A stretch of DNA of 64,000 bases from Turritopsis dohrnii (GCA_027922465.2 BQMF02000415.1:310001-374000); one strand, 5' to 3'; numbered from the stretch's first letter, positions 23,200 through 34,812 are shown. The notes: a model not told the origin generated them from the sequence alone. A program made the numbers and translations.

Positions 23200-23264
23200 G
23201 AGGTTTTGAGTAATGACGTTTCGCCCAATATGCCAGAATAAGGGTGGAACGCCAGTATTAGATC
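23200..23264 (-). repeat. DIRS inverted terminal repeat, gag end
   Basis: Reverse-complement partner of 20,830-20,898. Confidence 0.9.
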
Positions 23265-23269
23265 GGGTG

Positions 23270-23985
23270 GAGATTTTATGAAATGAAATCGAATGAATTC
23301 TAATTTCGCGGATTAAGTTATTAAATATCGGGTTATGTACTTTTAAAATAAAAGGTAATCTGCTTTTAAAGCTTACCTCTCGTGAAAAAAAAAGTTATGT
23401 TCAAACCATTCAGAATGTGTAACTATATAACAATTTAAAAGGTTTTTTTGATAAATCGCACTGTTTATGAAAAAAATCGACAAAGTTAACTCGTGTATTC
23501 ACCTCATGATGTTCGTTGAGGACGCCATTTTTATTTACAAACTCATTCGAATGAAATCCGATTGTGACGTCAGAAGGTTGCTTACGATAAATTTTTGGAG
23601 AAAGAATCCCCCGTGAAAGCGTATTAATAGTTCATTGAAATGTTGAAAAACTGTACATTATGTGAGAATTTTGATGAAATTTTGAAAGATTCTTGTGCAT
23701 GATTGAAAAACATCAAAAATTTTGACATCAACCCTGCTAACCATTATTTAGTATTTATATAAGGATTTATATGAAGGATGGGGATGATTCGTTTTTGTCG
23801 GTCACAGAATGACGACTCCATAAATCAGGCTGACAATTTCTCATATTGGAACACAAGTTAATTTTTATGAGGTTTCGTTAGAAAAAGCGAGGTCTCCGCA
23901 AACCAAGCCACGTGAACACTGTACACAATTCTATTTCATATTGAGCATTTACTTTTGAATTTTTTCTCAAATATCTTCAGAACAC
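23270..23985. other. AT-rich flank with an inverted partner at about 26,860-27,090
   Basis: AGCTTACCTCTCGTGAAAAA near 23,370 is mirrored by TTTTTCACGGGAGGTAAGCT at about 27,045, and a GACGTCA-containing segment occurs in both. This suggests one older repeat in two orientations. No gene recognised. Confidence 0.35.
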
Positions 23986-23990
23986 AAATG

Positions 23991-24755
23991 TATGATGGCC
24001 CTGAAGGCTCACTGTAGCACGCACATAAAAACCTGTCACGCGCACAAATTTTTTTTCACGCAACTTTTTTTTAATGCGCGCAACTTTTTTTATGCACGCA
24101 ACTTTTTAAAAAAATTTTCACACAGTTATTTTTGTTACTCGCGCAATTTTTTTTTTTCACGTGCATTTTTTTTTCTTACGCACGCATTTTTTTTATTATC
24201 TGAATCCCCATAAAAAGGAACACTCTTGCTGATATGGATTTTAGGCAATTTCGTGACTTGTTTTCACCACGCTAGCACTTGGCGGTAGTCTAAAGCAATA
24301 TGGCGGACAGTGGCTTACCTTGTTTATCGGCTAGGTCTTTTAGCAGAGATTCTTTGATTTCTAGCTATTTTGGCCAAGGGTTCAGCAACTTAGAGATCTT
24401 ATCCTTCTTGGCTGTTCAACACAGTGTCTTTATAAGTCTGTCAACCTTAAAAACTTCGTTCAGTTGAGTGAGTCACTCCTCGTGGAAAAGATTTGTGATA
24501 GTTTGAGTGTTACTGATACACGAAATAGTACATAAAAACAGGACCAAATTTCTTTTTAAGCGTGCGCAGCATATCAGTTTTTCCGGTGCGTGCAGTAAAA
24601 TTCTTGTGTGCACGTAAAAAAAATTGTGCGTGCAAAAAAATGTGTGCGTGTAAAAAAAATTAAAAGTTGCGTGTAAAAAAAATAGGTTGCGTGAAAAAAA
24701 ATTTGTGCGCGTGACAAGTTTTTTTGCGTGTTGCAGTGAGCCTTCAGAGCTATCG
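23991..24755. mobile_element. Foldback element with long T-rich, GCGC-studded arms
   Basis: The left end TATGATGGCCCTGAAGGCTC and right end GAGCCTTCAGAGCTATCGTA are inverted repeats. The arms run for about 200 bp each (23,991 to about 24,195 and about 24,575-24,755), made of units of T-runs separated by CACGCACA or GCGCGCAAC words. The end sequence is related to the 10.5-kb and 16.1-kb elements (TAYGATGGCCC). The middle of about 380 bp is unlike the arms and has no recognisable gene. Confidence 0.75.
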
Positions 24756-25206
24756 TACAAATGTAACATAAAGGCACTATTTCTTTAAGCTTCCAGTAGG
24801 CCTTTAAGGGGTAGTGAAATCAATACAAATTTTCTAATATAGGAGGCAACAACTAAATATATGCAGACACAGATTTTGCAACTCTCCTCAATTCAAAATT
24901 CCTAACTTATGGTAGCAAAATGATTTTATGCACTCCTTTTATGTTGGCATGGTAACGAAATGCAACAACACCTTTGAGAATATTTATGTGCGCTTCTCCA
25001 CATCGACGATTGTATAAGATTTGGGATCGGTGGGTCGCACGAACAGCGTAATAAAGTATTATACAACGATGTCATCGCACATTCCTTGTGAAAACTATTC
25101 TAAAGAATTTAAATCAGTAGTCGCTTTATCTTTTAATTTGTAAGAGGTTTGAATTGAAAACTTACACTTTTCATTATTCATTTTATAGTTGTTATTAGCT
25201 TCGTTG

Positions 25207-26635
25207 TTATTGGATTTCTGCGTAAGCAAGAAATACTTTACGATCGTCCGTGTTTTTCTGATTTTTTTTTCATCTTACTGTCCAAACCGGCGCATATTTG
25301 TTTCTCGAATTTCATTGGTTCATACAAATGGCGTGTCAATGTTTATTGGTGAATGAAGCGCCACTCATGCTAAAGGCTGCTAATTAACTGAGCTTATTGG
25401 CTCAATTTTCGCCATGCCATGTGATCATCCAGGTATTTTTCGACTTTACATTTGCACGCTGTTCGCATAATGGTATACTATCAGCGGTACCGAAGAAACC
25501 CACTTAGATTTCCAAAAGTTGATTGATCAATGTGGAATATATTTAAAAGAAAACCGAAAGTAAAGGGTAGAAAATTTATAACTTATCTTACAATGATTCT
25601 ACTGTGTTCATTCTTTTCTAAAAACAAGTTTGCAATGATTTGTAAAAACAGTGTGTGAAAAAGGAATGCTTTCGTTTCTTGGAAAATGTTTGGGATTCTT
25701 ATAAGCCTTTCTAAATACAAAAGACTGTTTGTTTCATGTGTGGGATGTAATGCTTTTTAAGCTCTGGATACGTACAGCTCAGCTCAGTTTCCTCTTCAGC
25801 TCAACCAGAATGTCTAGTCTACTCTGTCTCTGCCTCTGATCTGTGCATCATTTTATGTTGATGTTTCTCTAGCTGTTTTTTAGCTTATTTACTTGTATAG
25901 TTCTGTATTATCAATGTCTTGAATTAGGAATGGGGACTTCCTATTTATGATAGCAAACTGAAATTTATCTTACTGTCAGTAAATTCTAATAAATGGCGGA
26001 CATCCTTTTTTAACACAAATTTCTGCTTTCAGTTATGTTTGCTAATTTTGGTAAGTTTGGGTCATATTTTTCATAATCCAAATCTTTGTTTACTTTTTGT
26101 GTTTGGGAAGTCTTTTCGTAATTAAGAAGATTGACCGCATATATTGAAAGACTTACGTAATCACTGTGATGATATCTGAAAGCATGTATTTAATTTAATG
26201 TTATTTTGTTCATTATGTTTATATGCAGTTACGTACGTTTCCTATTGTGTCAGTTATACTTTCATAATGCTCTGGGTGTATGCGTAATTAAAAATTTAAC
26301 TTTTTTAGGTTTCTGTATAAAATTTTATAATCTTTTAATGAAATTTAGTTCTGGTACTGCATGTTTGCAAATTAACGATAAAGCACAAATTTTTGTTTTC
26401 AGTTGTGTATGTTGATTTTTTAGGTATGTATGGATGTATTTTGCATGAACAAAATCTATGATTACTTTTTGTGCTTGTGATTTAGTAATTCTGTTAGGAA
26501 GATGCGCAAGAAATTTAATATATATTGTGGAAATGATTCAACCTTTCCTAAATTTCAAGAACGTCATAGTCTTTCTTTTTTCATAATTCAGCTGATTTTG
26601 CAGAAATCCTTATGCCTGCAAGGGCATCTTGTTAG
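25207..26635 (+). mobile_element. Helentron-like dispersed repeat, copy 1
   Basis: It starts GATTTCTGCGTAAGCAAGAA, passes CTTACTGTCCAAACC at about 25,275, and ends CAGAAATCCTTATGCC then a small hairpin (ATGCC-TGCAAG-GGCAT) followed by CTTGTT at about 26,635. Long parts match 58,277-59,835 at high identity, for example TACAGCTCAGCTCAGTTTCC and TCAGTTATGTTTGCTAATTT. The inverted subterminal words (GGATTTCTGC near the start, GCAGAAATCC near the end) plus a 3' hairpin resemble non-autonomous Helentrons. That class is inferred; the repeat family itself is seen directly. Confidence 0.6.
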
Positions 26636-26639
26636 TTCT

Positions 26640-27782
26640 GTTATCAGTTCTGCTTCAAGTAATTTTATTTTCTCCTTCTTTTAATACTTTTTTTTATTTG
26701 TACGTATTGTTTTGCTGCAAACAAAATTATCGACGGGGGTAGTTGAAGCATAAAGTATCATAATATACCGATCTTACATCTCTGAGAAACATTTTTCTGC
26801 TGTGTTTACTTTCATTTCTCAATGTTTTCATGTGCTATGAGCAACCTCATGACGTCAAACTGCTGGCCATTATGAATTTTGATTTTGATCGGGAAATCAA
26901 TATGGCAGCCCATCGAAGCTTCACGTTGAGCCGATTTCTAGACTCTTGAATTACAGATAACAGATATGCGAAGAACTTTTATGCAAAATGAATTTCATAT
27001 TCCTAAATTATATGTAAATATACGTTATTCTAACATAAATTATTTTTTCACGGGAGGTAAGCTTTAAATGTTTGATATGAAAAGGCCTCCAAATTACGAA
27101 GGCTGCGTTCCTTCATTGAAATTTACATTGCGTTTTTGGTAGAGTCCCGCAGACTCTAAATCGCAGACTAATTGTCATTTCGGCCGGAGTAGTAGGAGGA
27201 GTAGGAGTAGTAGGGGTAGGAGTAGGAGTCCACGGGTGTTTTAATACGGTATTCGCTTTCGCTGCTACCGTAATTACCATCAAATTTGCGAAATGTGTTT
27301 GGGTTGGTGAGTGTAAGACTCAAGGTTGGCCTCATTTGTTCAAATATTTTTTTTAAGTGTTTCACCGATTAATGTAATGGTACCAATTATTCAGATGAAC
27401 ATAATGTATGAGAAGAGTTATTATTTGTGACAGATCAAAAGACACAGCGATTAGTTAGAAAAACGAGAACGAGAGTTTCATTACGCAATGAAAACAAATC
27501 TTCCAAGCATTTTTTTTTCTGTGTCCAGAGTGCATTGTCACATACAATATTTTGAATGAGATTGGAACCTATAAAAATATTTGAATCAAATACAAATATT
27601 AGCCATATTCCGGAAAATCATAAGCTAACTGATGAAACTACCGAAAGTAAACAGAAACTGGCAACATTATATAAAACTAAATAAAAATTTGATACTCTTT
27701 CAGCATCTGACATCAAACTTGAAACTTTCGGTTACTATTTTGTTTTATCATTAGGGATGTTAGTTTACAGTTGTTAAAAGAT
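26640..27782. other. Upstream region of the beta-helix gene, repeats and simple sequence
   Basis: Contains the inverted partner of 23,270-23,600 near 26,860-27,090 and a GGAGTAGTAGGAGGAGTAGG-type low-complexity tract at about 27,183-27,230. A minus-strand frame across that tract (Tyr/Ser-rich) is an artefact. No promoter element could be assigned. Confidence 0.4.
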
Positions 27783-27861
27783 ATGGTGATGTTGATAGCA
27801 GTTCTTTTTTACGTTGTCGTGCTTGGAAACGATAGTTTCTGTTGGGGCTATCCAACTGAAG
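27783..27861 (+). CDS. Exon 1 of the beta-helix membrane protein gene: signal peptide
   Basis: From the ATG at 27,783 the frame encodes MVMLIAVLFYVVVLG then NDSFCWGYPTE. A strongly hydrophobic core followed by polar residues is a good signal peptide. The exon ends at GAAG before a consensus donor GTACGA at 27,862. The phase (one base of a split codon) matches exactly the acceptor TTTTTCTATAG before 29,431. Joining restores a Glu codon and leads straight into the conserved-looking ETIFLSQRHGND start of the ectodomain. The pairing is inferred from splice signals, phase and protein logic, not from a transcript. Upstream non-coding exons could exist. Confidence 0.6.
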
Positions 27862-28439
27862 GTACGAAATTTAACAATGTTGAAAAATTGAAAATCATAT
27901 GCCTTTTTCTAATTCAATTGCTTTTGATTTTTGTCTGGTACGTGAATGAAAACGAACGGGAAAACATGCTACAAAATCAATTTGTTGCTATCTCTCGAAA
28001 ATATAACTTTCGTATATTCTTCATATGTGTATATGCGTTTAAATGGAAATCATAGGAAATACGGGTAAGGTCAGGCAAAGTATCAGTTTTAAAGCGGCAA
28101 TGTGCATAATAATGAAAGAATAATCTAGTTGTATAATAAGTTGTAAAAAAAAGCTGTAATTCTAGTTAACATTGAAATGTCAAATTTAACTGGAATGGTT
28201 TCAGAAAACTGTTTTTGACTCTTAGTATAATGGAAATTTTACAATGAATTTATCACAGTTTTGTCTAACCAGCAATCGTGGAAATAAATCGCGTGTACTT
28301 CAGAAAACACATACAAAACACATACACTTCACTTTTTTCTGACACATTGAAAACAAAATGTTTCTGACAACTACTGCCATATTTACGCTTAAAGTAAAAC
28401 AGGAAATTGATTCAAAAACATTTATAGAATTTTTGTTAC

Positions 28440-28916
28440 AAATTTCTATTACAACCGGCTTTGTTATCCGTATTTTTCTTACTGTCCAAACCTACAGGGT
28501 TTTTTGAAATTTCGTGCGTGTTTTTACATGAAACCAAAGCAACGTGCGAAAGATTTGCAAAAGTTTCTTTGATGGATACTAAATGAATTTTAAAGAAATA
28601 TACATATTTTAAGATGAAAAAAGAGAATTTATAGAAGAAAATTATAATTATCTTGAACTGTGATCATTTTTTTCTAAATAAGAAAAGTTCTCAACGTTTT
28701 GTAAACAGAAGAATCAAAAATCTATATATATATCATTATATGTATGTGTGTGGGGCTTCCGTGACACAGTTGGTTAGCGCAGTCACCTGTTAATCGAAAG
28801 GTCGGTGGTTCGAGCCTACCTAGATCATTCTTCTGTTTTTTCGAATTTCAAACATTTCATAAAATATTTCATATTTCATGTTTTACCTGATTTTGCAGAA
28901 ATCCTTATGCCTGCCG
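28440..28916 (+). mobile_element. Helentron-like dispersed repeat, copy 2, deleted
   Basis: It shares CTTACTGTCCAAACCTACAG and the following GAAATTTCGTGYGTG block with 57,440-57,520, and the TTTTGCAGAAATCCTTATGC end with the other copies. Most of the middle is missing. In its place, between about 28,740 and 28,840, is a tRNA-like sequence. Confidence 0.5.
28755..28828 (+). pseudogene. tRNA-Asn(GTT)-like sequence, degenerate
   Basis: The A box (TGACACAGTTGG), the loop with CTGTTAA, and the T arm (GGTGGTTCGAGCCTACC) are laid out as in tRNA-Asn with anticodon GTT. The T stem pairs. The anticodon stem (GTCAC/TCGAA) and acceptor stem (GCTTCCG/TAGATCA) do not. It is therefore a tRNA pseudogene or the head of a tRNA-derived SINE rather than a working tRNA. 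Confidence 0.6.
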
Positions 28917-29430
28917 GATGTTTGTTTTAAAACTGTTTTTAAAACTTTCATAATTTTCCGGGTTCCTGAAATTTTCATCCTAGTGTTTATGTTCATTCTT
29001 CGACCTTTTGTAAACAATAACAAAAACTGTATTTACTGTTTTCCTATCAAAATAAGTTATTCTTCACAATGGAAACGTCCTGTTTTTGAATATCATTAGA
29101 ATGCTGCAGAAAGCCTCCTGATTTAGGATTTTCATTAGGAAAAAGAACTTTTTGTGCCGACAGGTTTCTAAATCAGGGGGTTTTGTGAAGTGTAGCACAA
29201 AGGAACTTCAGAATTTTTAAAAATCAGTAATAAGATCAAACTTGAAAAATCTATCAGTTTCTTGGCGTAGATTGGACTTGCTACAAGAGTTTCTTCGGTC
29301 ACAGCGCTTCCGTTATTAGAATTTCTTTTAAAACTTGTAATCTTACTAATGTTTCTTATCAACTGGTTCCTAAAGAGTATGATACTGACAATGACTCAGC
29401 ATTTAACATCTATTTTCTCTTTTTCTATAG

Positions 29431-32400
29431 AAACCATTTTCCTTTCACAACGACATGGCAATGATACTACAAATTGTGGTTCATACCAACATCCTTGCAC
29501 ATCTATCAACCATGCTATGACAATAACAGGCTCCGCAAATACTCTGATCTATCTCGACATTTGTGAAGATGGAAAATGTGTATATATCATCACCCATACA
29601 ATCAAAGTTGATCGAAATATTACAATTCAAACGTTGTCTGGTTCCTACAAAAGCAACATTATTGCTTCAAACAATGAGAGCTTATTGTATATGTTCGATT
29701 TCAGTTCGAAAATCGAACGTTATACAGTGAAACTTATTGAGCTTAGTATACATGGTCTGTCAGTTGCAAGATTCGAATCAAGTGGTAATGTTGAAATATA
29801 TCGATGTAAAATTACAAAATCTACTAAAGCGATTTTAGACTTCAATAAATCGAAAGAAGTTGTAAACAGCAACTTTGAATTTTTGGTTGACGAGTCAGAG
29901 ATACAAAATTCCAATTTTATTTACCTAAAGAATTTTCAAAAAGCAATTATCAAAATAACAAACTGCGTTGTAAAAGGCGGTACAAGAAGACCAATAATCG
30001 ACATAAATGAGCATTTATGTGCTTGGAGCTCATTTCAAATGAAGAATTGTGTTTGGGAGAATTTACGTTATTCCGAGGTAATTTCTTATAGAAGATGTAA
30101 AACCGACACCAAAGCACTATCAAAGGTTTTCATTGAAAATAACACATTTATAAGAACAAGAGGATTACATTTTTGGGGTGCACTTCACGTTGTTGTGAGT
30201 GACTCTAAATTCGAATTCAATAAGGGAATTGGAACAATTAGACTAACTTATTTCGTCACAGTTCGCATCACCAAGTGCACATTCAATCACAACGAAGGCC
30301 AAAGATCGGGTGGAGCCTGTTACCTTAGCTCTTCCACAAAATTGCGAGCCCAAATCAATGACTGTGTATTCAGAAATAATTCAGTCGAAAACAAAACTCC
30401 TAGCAGTGGAGGCGCCTTATTCCTAAAAGCACTTGTTAATATCACGAACTCCAAGTTCATAAACAACTACGCCTATGTTTATGGAGGTAACATATACGCT
30501 AGCAGGATACCAGGTAGACATAAAGTAAAGGAGCCAATACTTTTAATGAACAACGTCCTTGTAAAATCTTCATTGGAAAAAGTAAGCGTACAAGGCACAC
30601 TTGTGTACTGCAACATTAGAATGGAATTGAACAACTGTTCATTTGAGTTAACTACAAGTCTTACGAGTAACTCTTTTTTTGATTTCCACAACTTCGCACC
30701 AACTATTATCAATACCAATTTCACTTGTCCAACAAATTACAAGATATCTTATCCCATTCATTTTCGGCGATATTTCAATAGGGGCGCAATGAGTTACATG
30801 AAGTATCGATGTTTGGAATGCAATAAAGGATCGTACAGTCTGGACCAAGGAAAAGAACATATTCGTATGATACACTATGTGAATGATACAACCAAAGCCT
30901 ACAACACTGATGTTAAAAATGTCCAATGTACCCAATGCCCAGTGGGTGGAACGTGTGGCACCACGGGACTACGCAGCCAAGACAACTTTTGGGGCTTCAA
31001 AAATAAAAAAGGCTCTGTTACATTCATTCGATGCCCTCCTTATTACTGCTGCTCTAAAGGAGGAAAACCATGTACCAGTTATAACACTTGTGGGACTAAT
31101 CGGCAGGGCATCCTGTGTGGATCGTGTATCAAAGGTTTCTCCGAGAATTTGATAGGGAAAACGTGCGTGAAAAACGAAAACTGCACTGCATACTGGTTCT
31201 GGATCGTCTTTATACTAATCATCACGTTGTATACGATGTTTTTCGTGTATCTTAAAGAAATAGCTGTTTGTTTTCAAGTTATGTACAAGAAGGTCAAGAG
31301 AACGCGTGCAAAACTTCATGATTTTGATTACCATAAATTATCCCCAAATGATCTTGAAGAGCCATGTATTGTACACCCAGAGGAAGGGTCTGAAAGTGTC
31401 TCAGTTAACGCATATCTTCAGGCTAAAGTAGCTGTTCTGATCAAAATGTTGTTCTTTTTCTATCAAATGGAAGTGTTGATACACATAAACCGCGACCGAG
31501 AAACCAATGCCGAAGACTTGATCAAAAACACCTTCTCTTCAATTTTTAATATTCAGTTTAACTTCCAATTCTACCGAGAATCTCTGAAAGTTTGTCCCCT
31601 CCAGAATATGACAGTGGTTCAAAAAGAAACGTTGAAAATTATGTACACCGTAAGTATATTCGTGTTACTTTGGATAATGCTTGTGGTTTGGTATGGGGCC
31701 AAAAACGTGCGCTGCTTTAAAAAATACCACAAAATAAGTATGAAACCTCCAACCGTCGAACAGTTAAGAGTGACGAATGTTCACAGTTCCCTCGCAACAA
31801 TCGATGAAAGCGGTGCAGAAAAATTTGACTCTTTTGACATGAGATTAGGTTTCGTATTTATCATGATGCTGATCCAAGGCTATATTCCAATTTCATCGTA
31901 TTGCTTTGGAATGCTCAAATGTATTAACATCAATGACGAGCACAGATTATTTATAGATGGTAACGTTATATGTTACCAGTGGTGGCAGAATGTAATATTG
32001 ACATTTACAGTCGTCTGGGTAGTACCGTTCTTTATGGTATTAAGCTGTGGTGCTTATATGTTACGGAATTGCCATATTACGACCAATCAGTTTTATGGTT
32101 GCTTAATTTTCCCGCCACTGTTGATCGTTTATGTTCTGCGAAGGAAATGTCTAAAATACAGACCCATAATCACGGTGCATGAAGCAGCGAGAATGAGATA
32201 CACCTTAAGCGTGTTCGATGAACCATTTGTGAAATCCAAAACTAACGGGTTTGAAATATCTTGGGAAAGCATCACAATCATCCACCGCTTGTTGCTGGTC
32301 GTCATTTGTGTATTTATCACAAATCCTATCGTGAGACTTAATTTAGCTATGATGCCCTTGCTGATTTTTTTAGTCCATCATGTCTACGTTCAGCCTTACC

Positions 32401-32693
32401 AAGATAAAATCATGAATTCTACCGAAGCTTTGTCACTGCTCTTGTTATGCCTTCTGACATGTTTGAATATGTTTTGGGCGTACCTGTATACCTCATCCGG
32501 CGCCAGAACAGTCTTTCTACGGGCGCTTGAACGCTTTTTTTCCGTGTTAGAAAATATCATCACTTTTTTGCCGGTCCTTATCGTCACGTCTTATGTGGTG
32601 TACATCATAATACGACATATAGGTGTTACGATGTTCAAGATCATAATTCACAAGAAAATGAAATTCAACCGTAATAAGGGCAGAATTAACTGA
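29431..32693 (+). CDS. Exon 2: beta-helix ectodomain, Cys-rich stalk and multipass membrane protein
   Basis: With exon 1 it encodes about 1,113 residues. Residues of about 30-430 open with FLSQRHGNDTTNCGS and PCTSINHAM, then show repeated short strands with Asn/Thr/Ile ladders (ITKCTFNHNEG, INDCVFRNNS, ITNSKFINN), as in pectate-lyase-like right-handed beta-helices. About 480-610 is Cys-rich (CLECNKGSY, CTQCPVGGTC, CGSCIKGFSE), like EGF or TNFR-type stalks. About 612 onward has eight or so hydrophobic segments, starting WFWIVFILIITLYTMFFVYL, with a Lys-rich C-terminus (MKFNRNKGRIN). The probable role is a cell-surface receptor or channel-like protein; ligand and signalling are unknown. Similar architectures occur, as I recall, in uncharacterised cnidarian and sponge proteins. 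The frame is fully open, so it is probably a live gene. An AATAAA lies near 33,035. Confidence 0.85.
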
Positions 32694-32989
32694 AGAGTTT
32701 AAAGCAGCGTCACCAAAAAGATTTCAAGATGTATTTTTACAATTTATACATGAGGCATGGGGAGAAGTAACAAATTTTGTTTAAATATCAATCAGCGTTT
32801 ATCACAACTAATTTTTTTCAACGCCTTTTTTAGCAATTAGTACTTAGCGCTGAGTCTTCTCCGCTCTTAAAACCTCGAAACTAGCTCATAAGCTTTGAAT
32901 AGTGGAATTTTATTCAACTACCTCTTTACGTTCTGGTATCAACTAGGAAAAGTGGAACTTTATCATGATTGAGCAGTGCTTGCCTGAGT

Positions 32990-33262
32990 TTAGTTGATGT
33001 TTCTTTTGAATAAGTAAATTTCAATATCTTTTTTTAATAAAAGTCCATTAGGGAGATTTGTAAACTCGACGAGCCTGTTACACGAAAAAAATCAAACTGA
33101 AACTGTTCTACTAAAACGGTACTTCAGAGATTTAAAGCCTTTTGTTGTATCAAAAGAAACATCATCACTTTGCACGCTTATTTCAAGCGTTGATGTGAAG
33201 TTTGTAATATTTTTGTAGGGAAAAATTCACGAACGACTCTACTAAGTTGTATACAATTCCCT
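32990..33262 (-). repeat. Dispersed repeat, partner of 8639-9160
   Basis: Reverse complement of the 8.6-9.1 kb repeat, carrying single copies of the word that is tandemly repeated there. It lies directly downstream of the beta-helix gene and may contribute its 3' end. Confidence 0.6.
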
Positions 33263-33499
33263 ACAATTCTATAGAAAAATAGTTAATGCTTAAACTTGTA
33301 TATATCCACGTTTACAAATTTTAATATCCATTTTCTAATGGATGTTCGTGATCAAACCTGTATATGTCTACATACTTCAGAATAACAATCTTGATAAAAT
33401 TGTTGGGTTTTTTTTATAGAAGAAGTATGTCAAGAATTTGGCCCCGCTATCGCAGGGCAAAAATGACAAAATTTTCAGTACAAACAACAAACAGATCAC

Positions 33500-33740
33500 T
33501 GCTTTGCGTTTTGTATTTCGGTTGAAATTGACATTACATATCAATATTCCTAATATTGAAATTGTGATGAGGCAAATTCATCCCTTCGAAGACTCCTTTA
33601 TACGAAAATACGATTACTACTTTGTGCAACTATTTCAAGTGGACATTTATCTCAGAGTTTTTTATGTATTCTTGTATCAAAAGAAATGTAATTTGTTTGC
33701 ACGCTTATTTCGAGTGTTGGTGAGAAGTTTCCATGGCTAA
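33500..33740 (-). repeat. Dispersed repeat, partial third copy
   Basis: TTGTATCAAAAGAAATGTAA and TTGCACGCTTATTTCGAGTG recall the 33,140-33,200 block. A 100-codon open frame across it has no protein character. Confidence 0.4.
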
Positions 33741-34394
33741 ATCCTAGGTTTTAAAAACTCTACGATCGCGTATTTAAATCCCTACAAAACAGGTGTAGGT
33801 TTGGGTAAACAAAACCTAATTTCTATGAATTTGATAAATTTTGTTGAGAATTACAGCATTTGACGTCATTAGTAGGTAATGGAAATTCTTAAGGCCTTTG
33901 GAACTGTCGATTTTTTCCTTCTTCTCAACACTTAGCCGTAATGTGCCGTAATTTGCCGTGAAAGAAAACGGCAACATGATGGCACACTAATCATTGATTT
34001 ATAGTCTGGGAAAATAATTATCTAGAAACAAATAAATTCCAAACGAGCTTTTTTTCAAATTGAGAATAAAAGAAATCATGACATCTAAATTACCCATACG
34101 GCATGTTAGCTGAAACCTCTTTCTCCTGAACAACTTTATTAGTGCTGGAACATTAGCTCACTTTCAAAATAACTTCTTTTATGGTGAAATTTCTCCCGTA
34201 TCCTGGGTGGTTATTTGTTTGTTTTTGATGAATGTTTATAGATTTCTAAAGAGACTTCAGTTATAAAAGTAACGGTTTGAATCAGTTGACAGAACCATTT
34301 TGACTACTCCTTGTCTATATCTTGTCTATAGCTTGTCTATAGCTTCATGAACGGCGAATTGAGAAGTGATAGAAATAAGGATATTAAACGATAT
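33741..34394. other. AT-rich stretch, nothing recognised
   Basis: No coding or structured RNA signal. A CTTGTCTATA word is repeated three times near 34,310-34,340. Confidence 0.4.
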
Positions 34395-34812
34395 TAAACG
34401 TGACAGCACTCCCACATCTTGAATGTATGTTTTGCATAGTTGGCTGGGACAATTTTCAGGGATCCAATTTTTGATAGATCGCTTGAATGAGTCGAGGTTT
34501 CCTAATTCCCTAATTTGTAGAGGTATTTTGCCCAGATATTCGGACCCAAGTACCTTAGGCTTTCTTTTCCGTAGCTTGAAGTCCTCACTTTTGGTATTTC
34601 ATGAAGGTTATTTAATGAAGGTTATAGGGTGAGTCCGTTACTTTAAATTTATCTGATAACGACAAAGGTGATAATTTATTTTCAACCTTATATATCTTTA
34701 TCGTTAAACTTTGAATATTTTTCATGTGTATAGAGAGAGATCTATCCTTCGACAACAGCTCTTCAAAAGGTGTTGATTTATCATTATAAATCATAAGGGC
34801 ATATTCATGCAT
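34395..34812 (-). pseudogene. Non-LTR retrotransposon reverse transcriptase, C-terminal tail
   Basis: On the minus strand one frame reads HEYALMIYNDKSTPFEELLS then IHMKNIQSLTIKIYKVENKL. After a shift near 34,620 a second reads YGKESLRYLGPNIWAKIP, then FKRSIKNWIPENCPSQLCK and TYIQDVG. This is the common tail after the reverse transcriptase in animal non-LTR elements: R.IYND..SSFEELL, the IH..NIQ.LA.EMYKV.N block, the G..SL..LGP.IW..VP block and the CP.RLCK..I end. The catalytic YADD region is not present. A 5'-truncated, frameshifted copy, as usual for LINEs. Confidence 0.75.

Larger units (their letters stand above)
20830..23264 (-). mobile_element. DIRS-type tyrosine-recombinase retrotransposon, internally deleted
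   Basis: Bounded by inverted terminal repeats of about 68 bp (20,830-20,898 and 23,200-23,264). On the minus strand come a gag-like frame, then RNase H and tyrosine recombinase sequence, in DIRS order. The whole reverse transcriptase domain between gag and RNase H is missing. The join is just 3' of a 28-base homopolymer run at 22,501-22,528. DIRS elements integrate with a recombinase and make no target duplication, which fits the lack of one here. Frameshifts in the RNase H and recombinase parts mean it cannot be autonomous. Confidence 0.85.
27862..29430 (+). other. Predicted intron of the beta-helix gene
   Basis: 1,569 bases with GT at 27,862 and a pyrimidine-rich acceptor ending AG at 29,430. 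It carries a degenerate copy of the Helentron-like repeat and a tRNA-Asn-like sequence. An ATG at 29,349 opens the exon 2 frame within the last part of the intron; its extra 27 residues lack a convincing signal peptide. Confidence 0.55.

Noticed and set aside
27168..27365. Tyr/Ser-rich minus-strand frame (YSYPYYSYSSYY)
   Set aside because: Derived from a GGAGTAG low-complexity tract; no other support.
28755..28828. Functional tRNA-Asn
   Set aside because: Acceptor and anticodon stems do not pair.
29349..29430. ATG at 29,349 as the start of the beta-helix protein
   Set aside because: The extra 27 residues make a weaker signal peptide, and a strong phase-matched acceptor at 29,430 with a signal-peptide exon upstream explains the gene better. 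Not excluded.
33438..33740. 100-codon plus-strand frame
   Set aside because: Overlaps a dispersed repeat copy and shows no motif.
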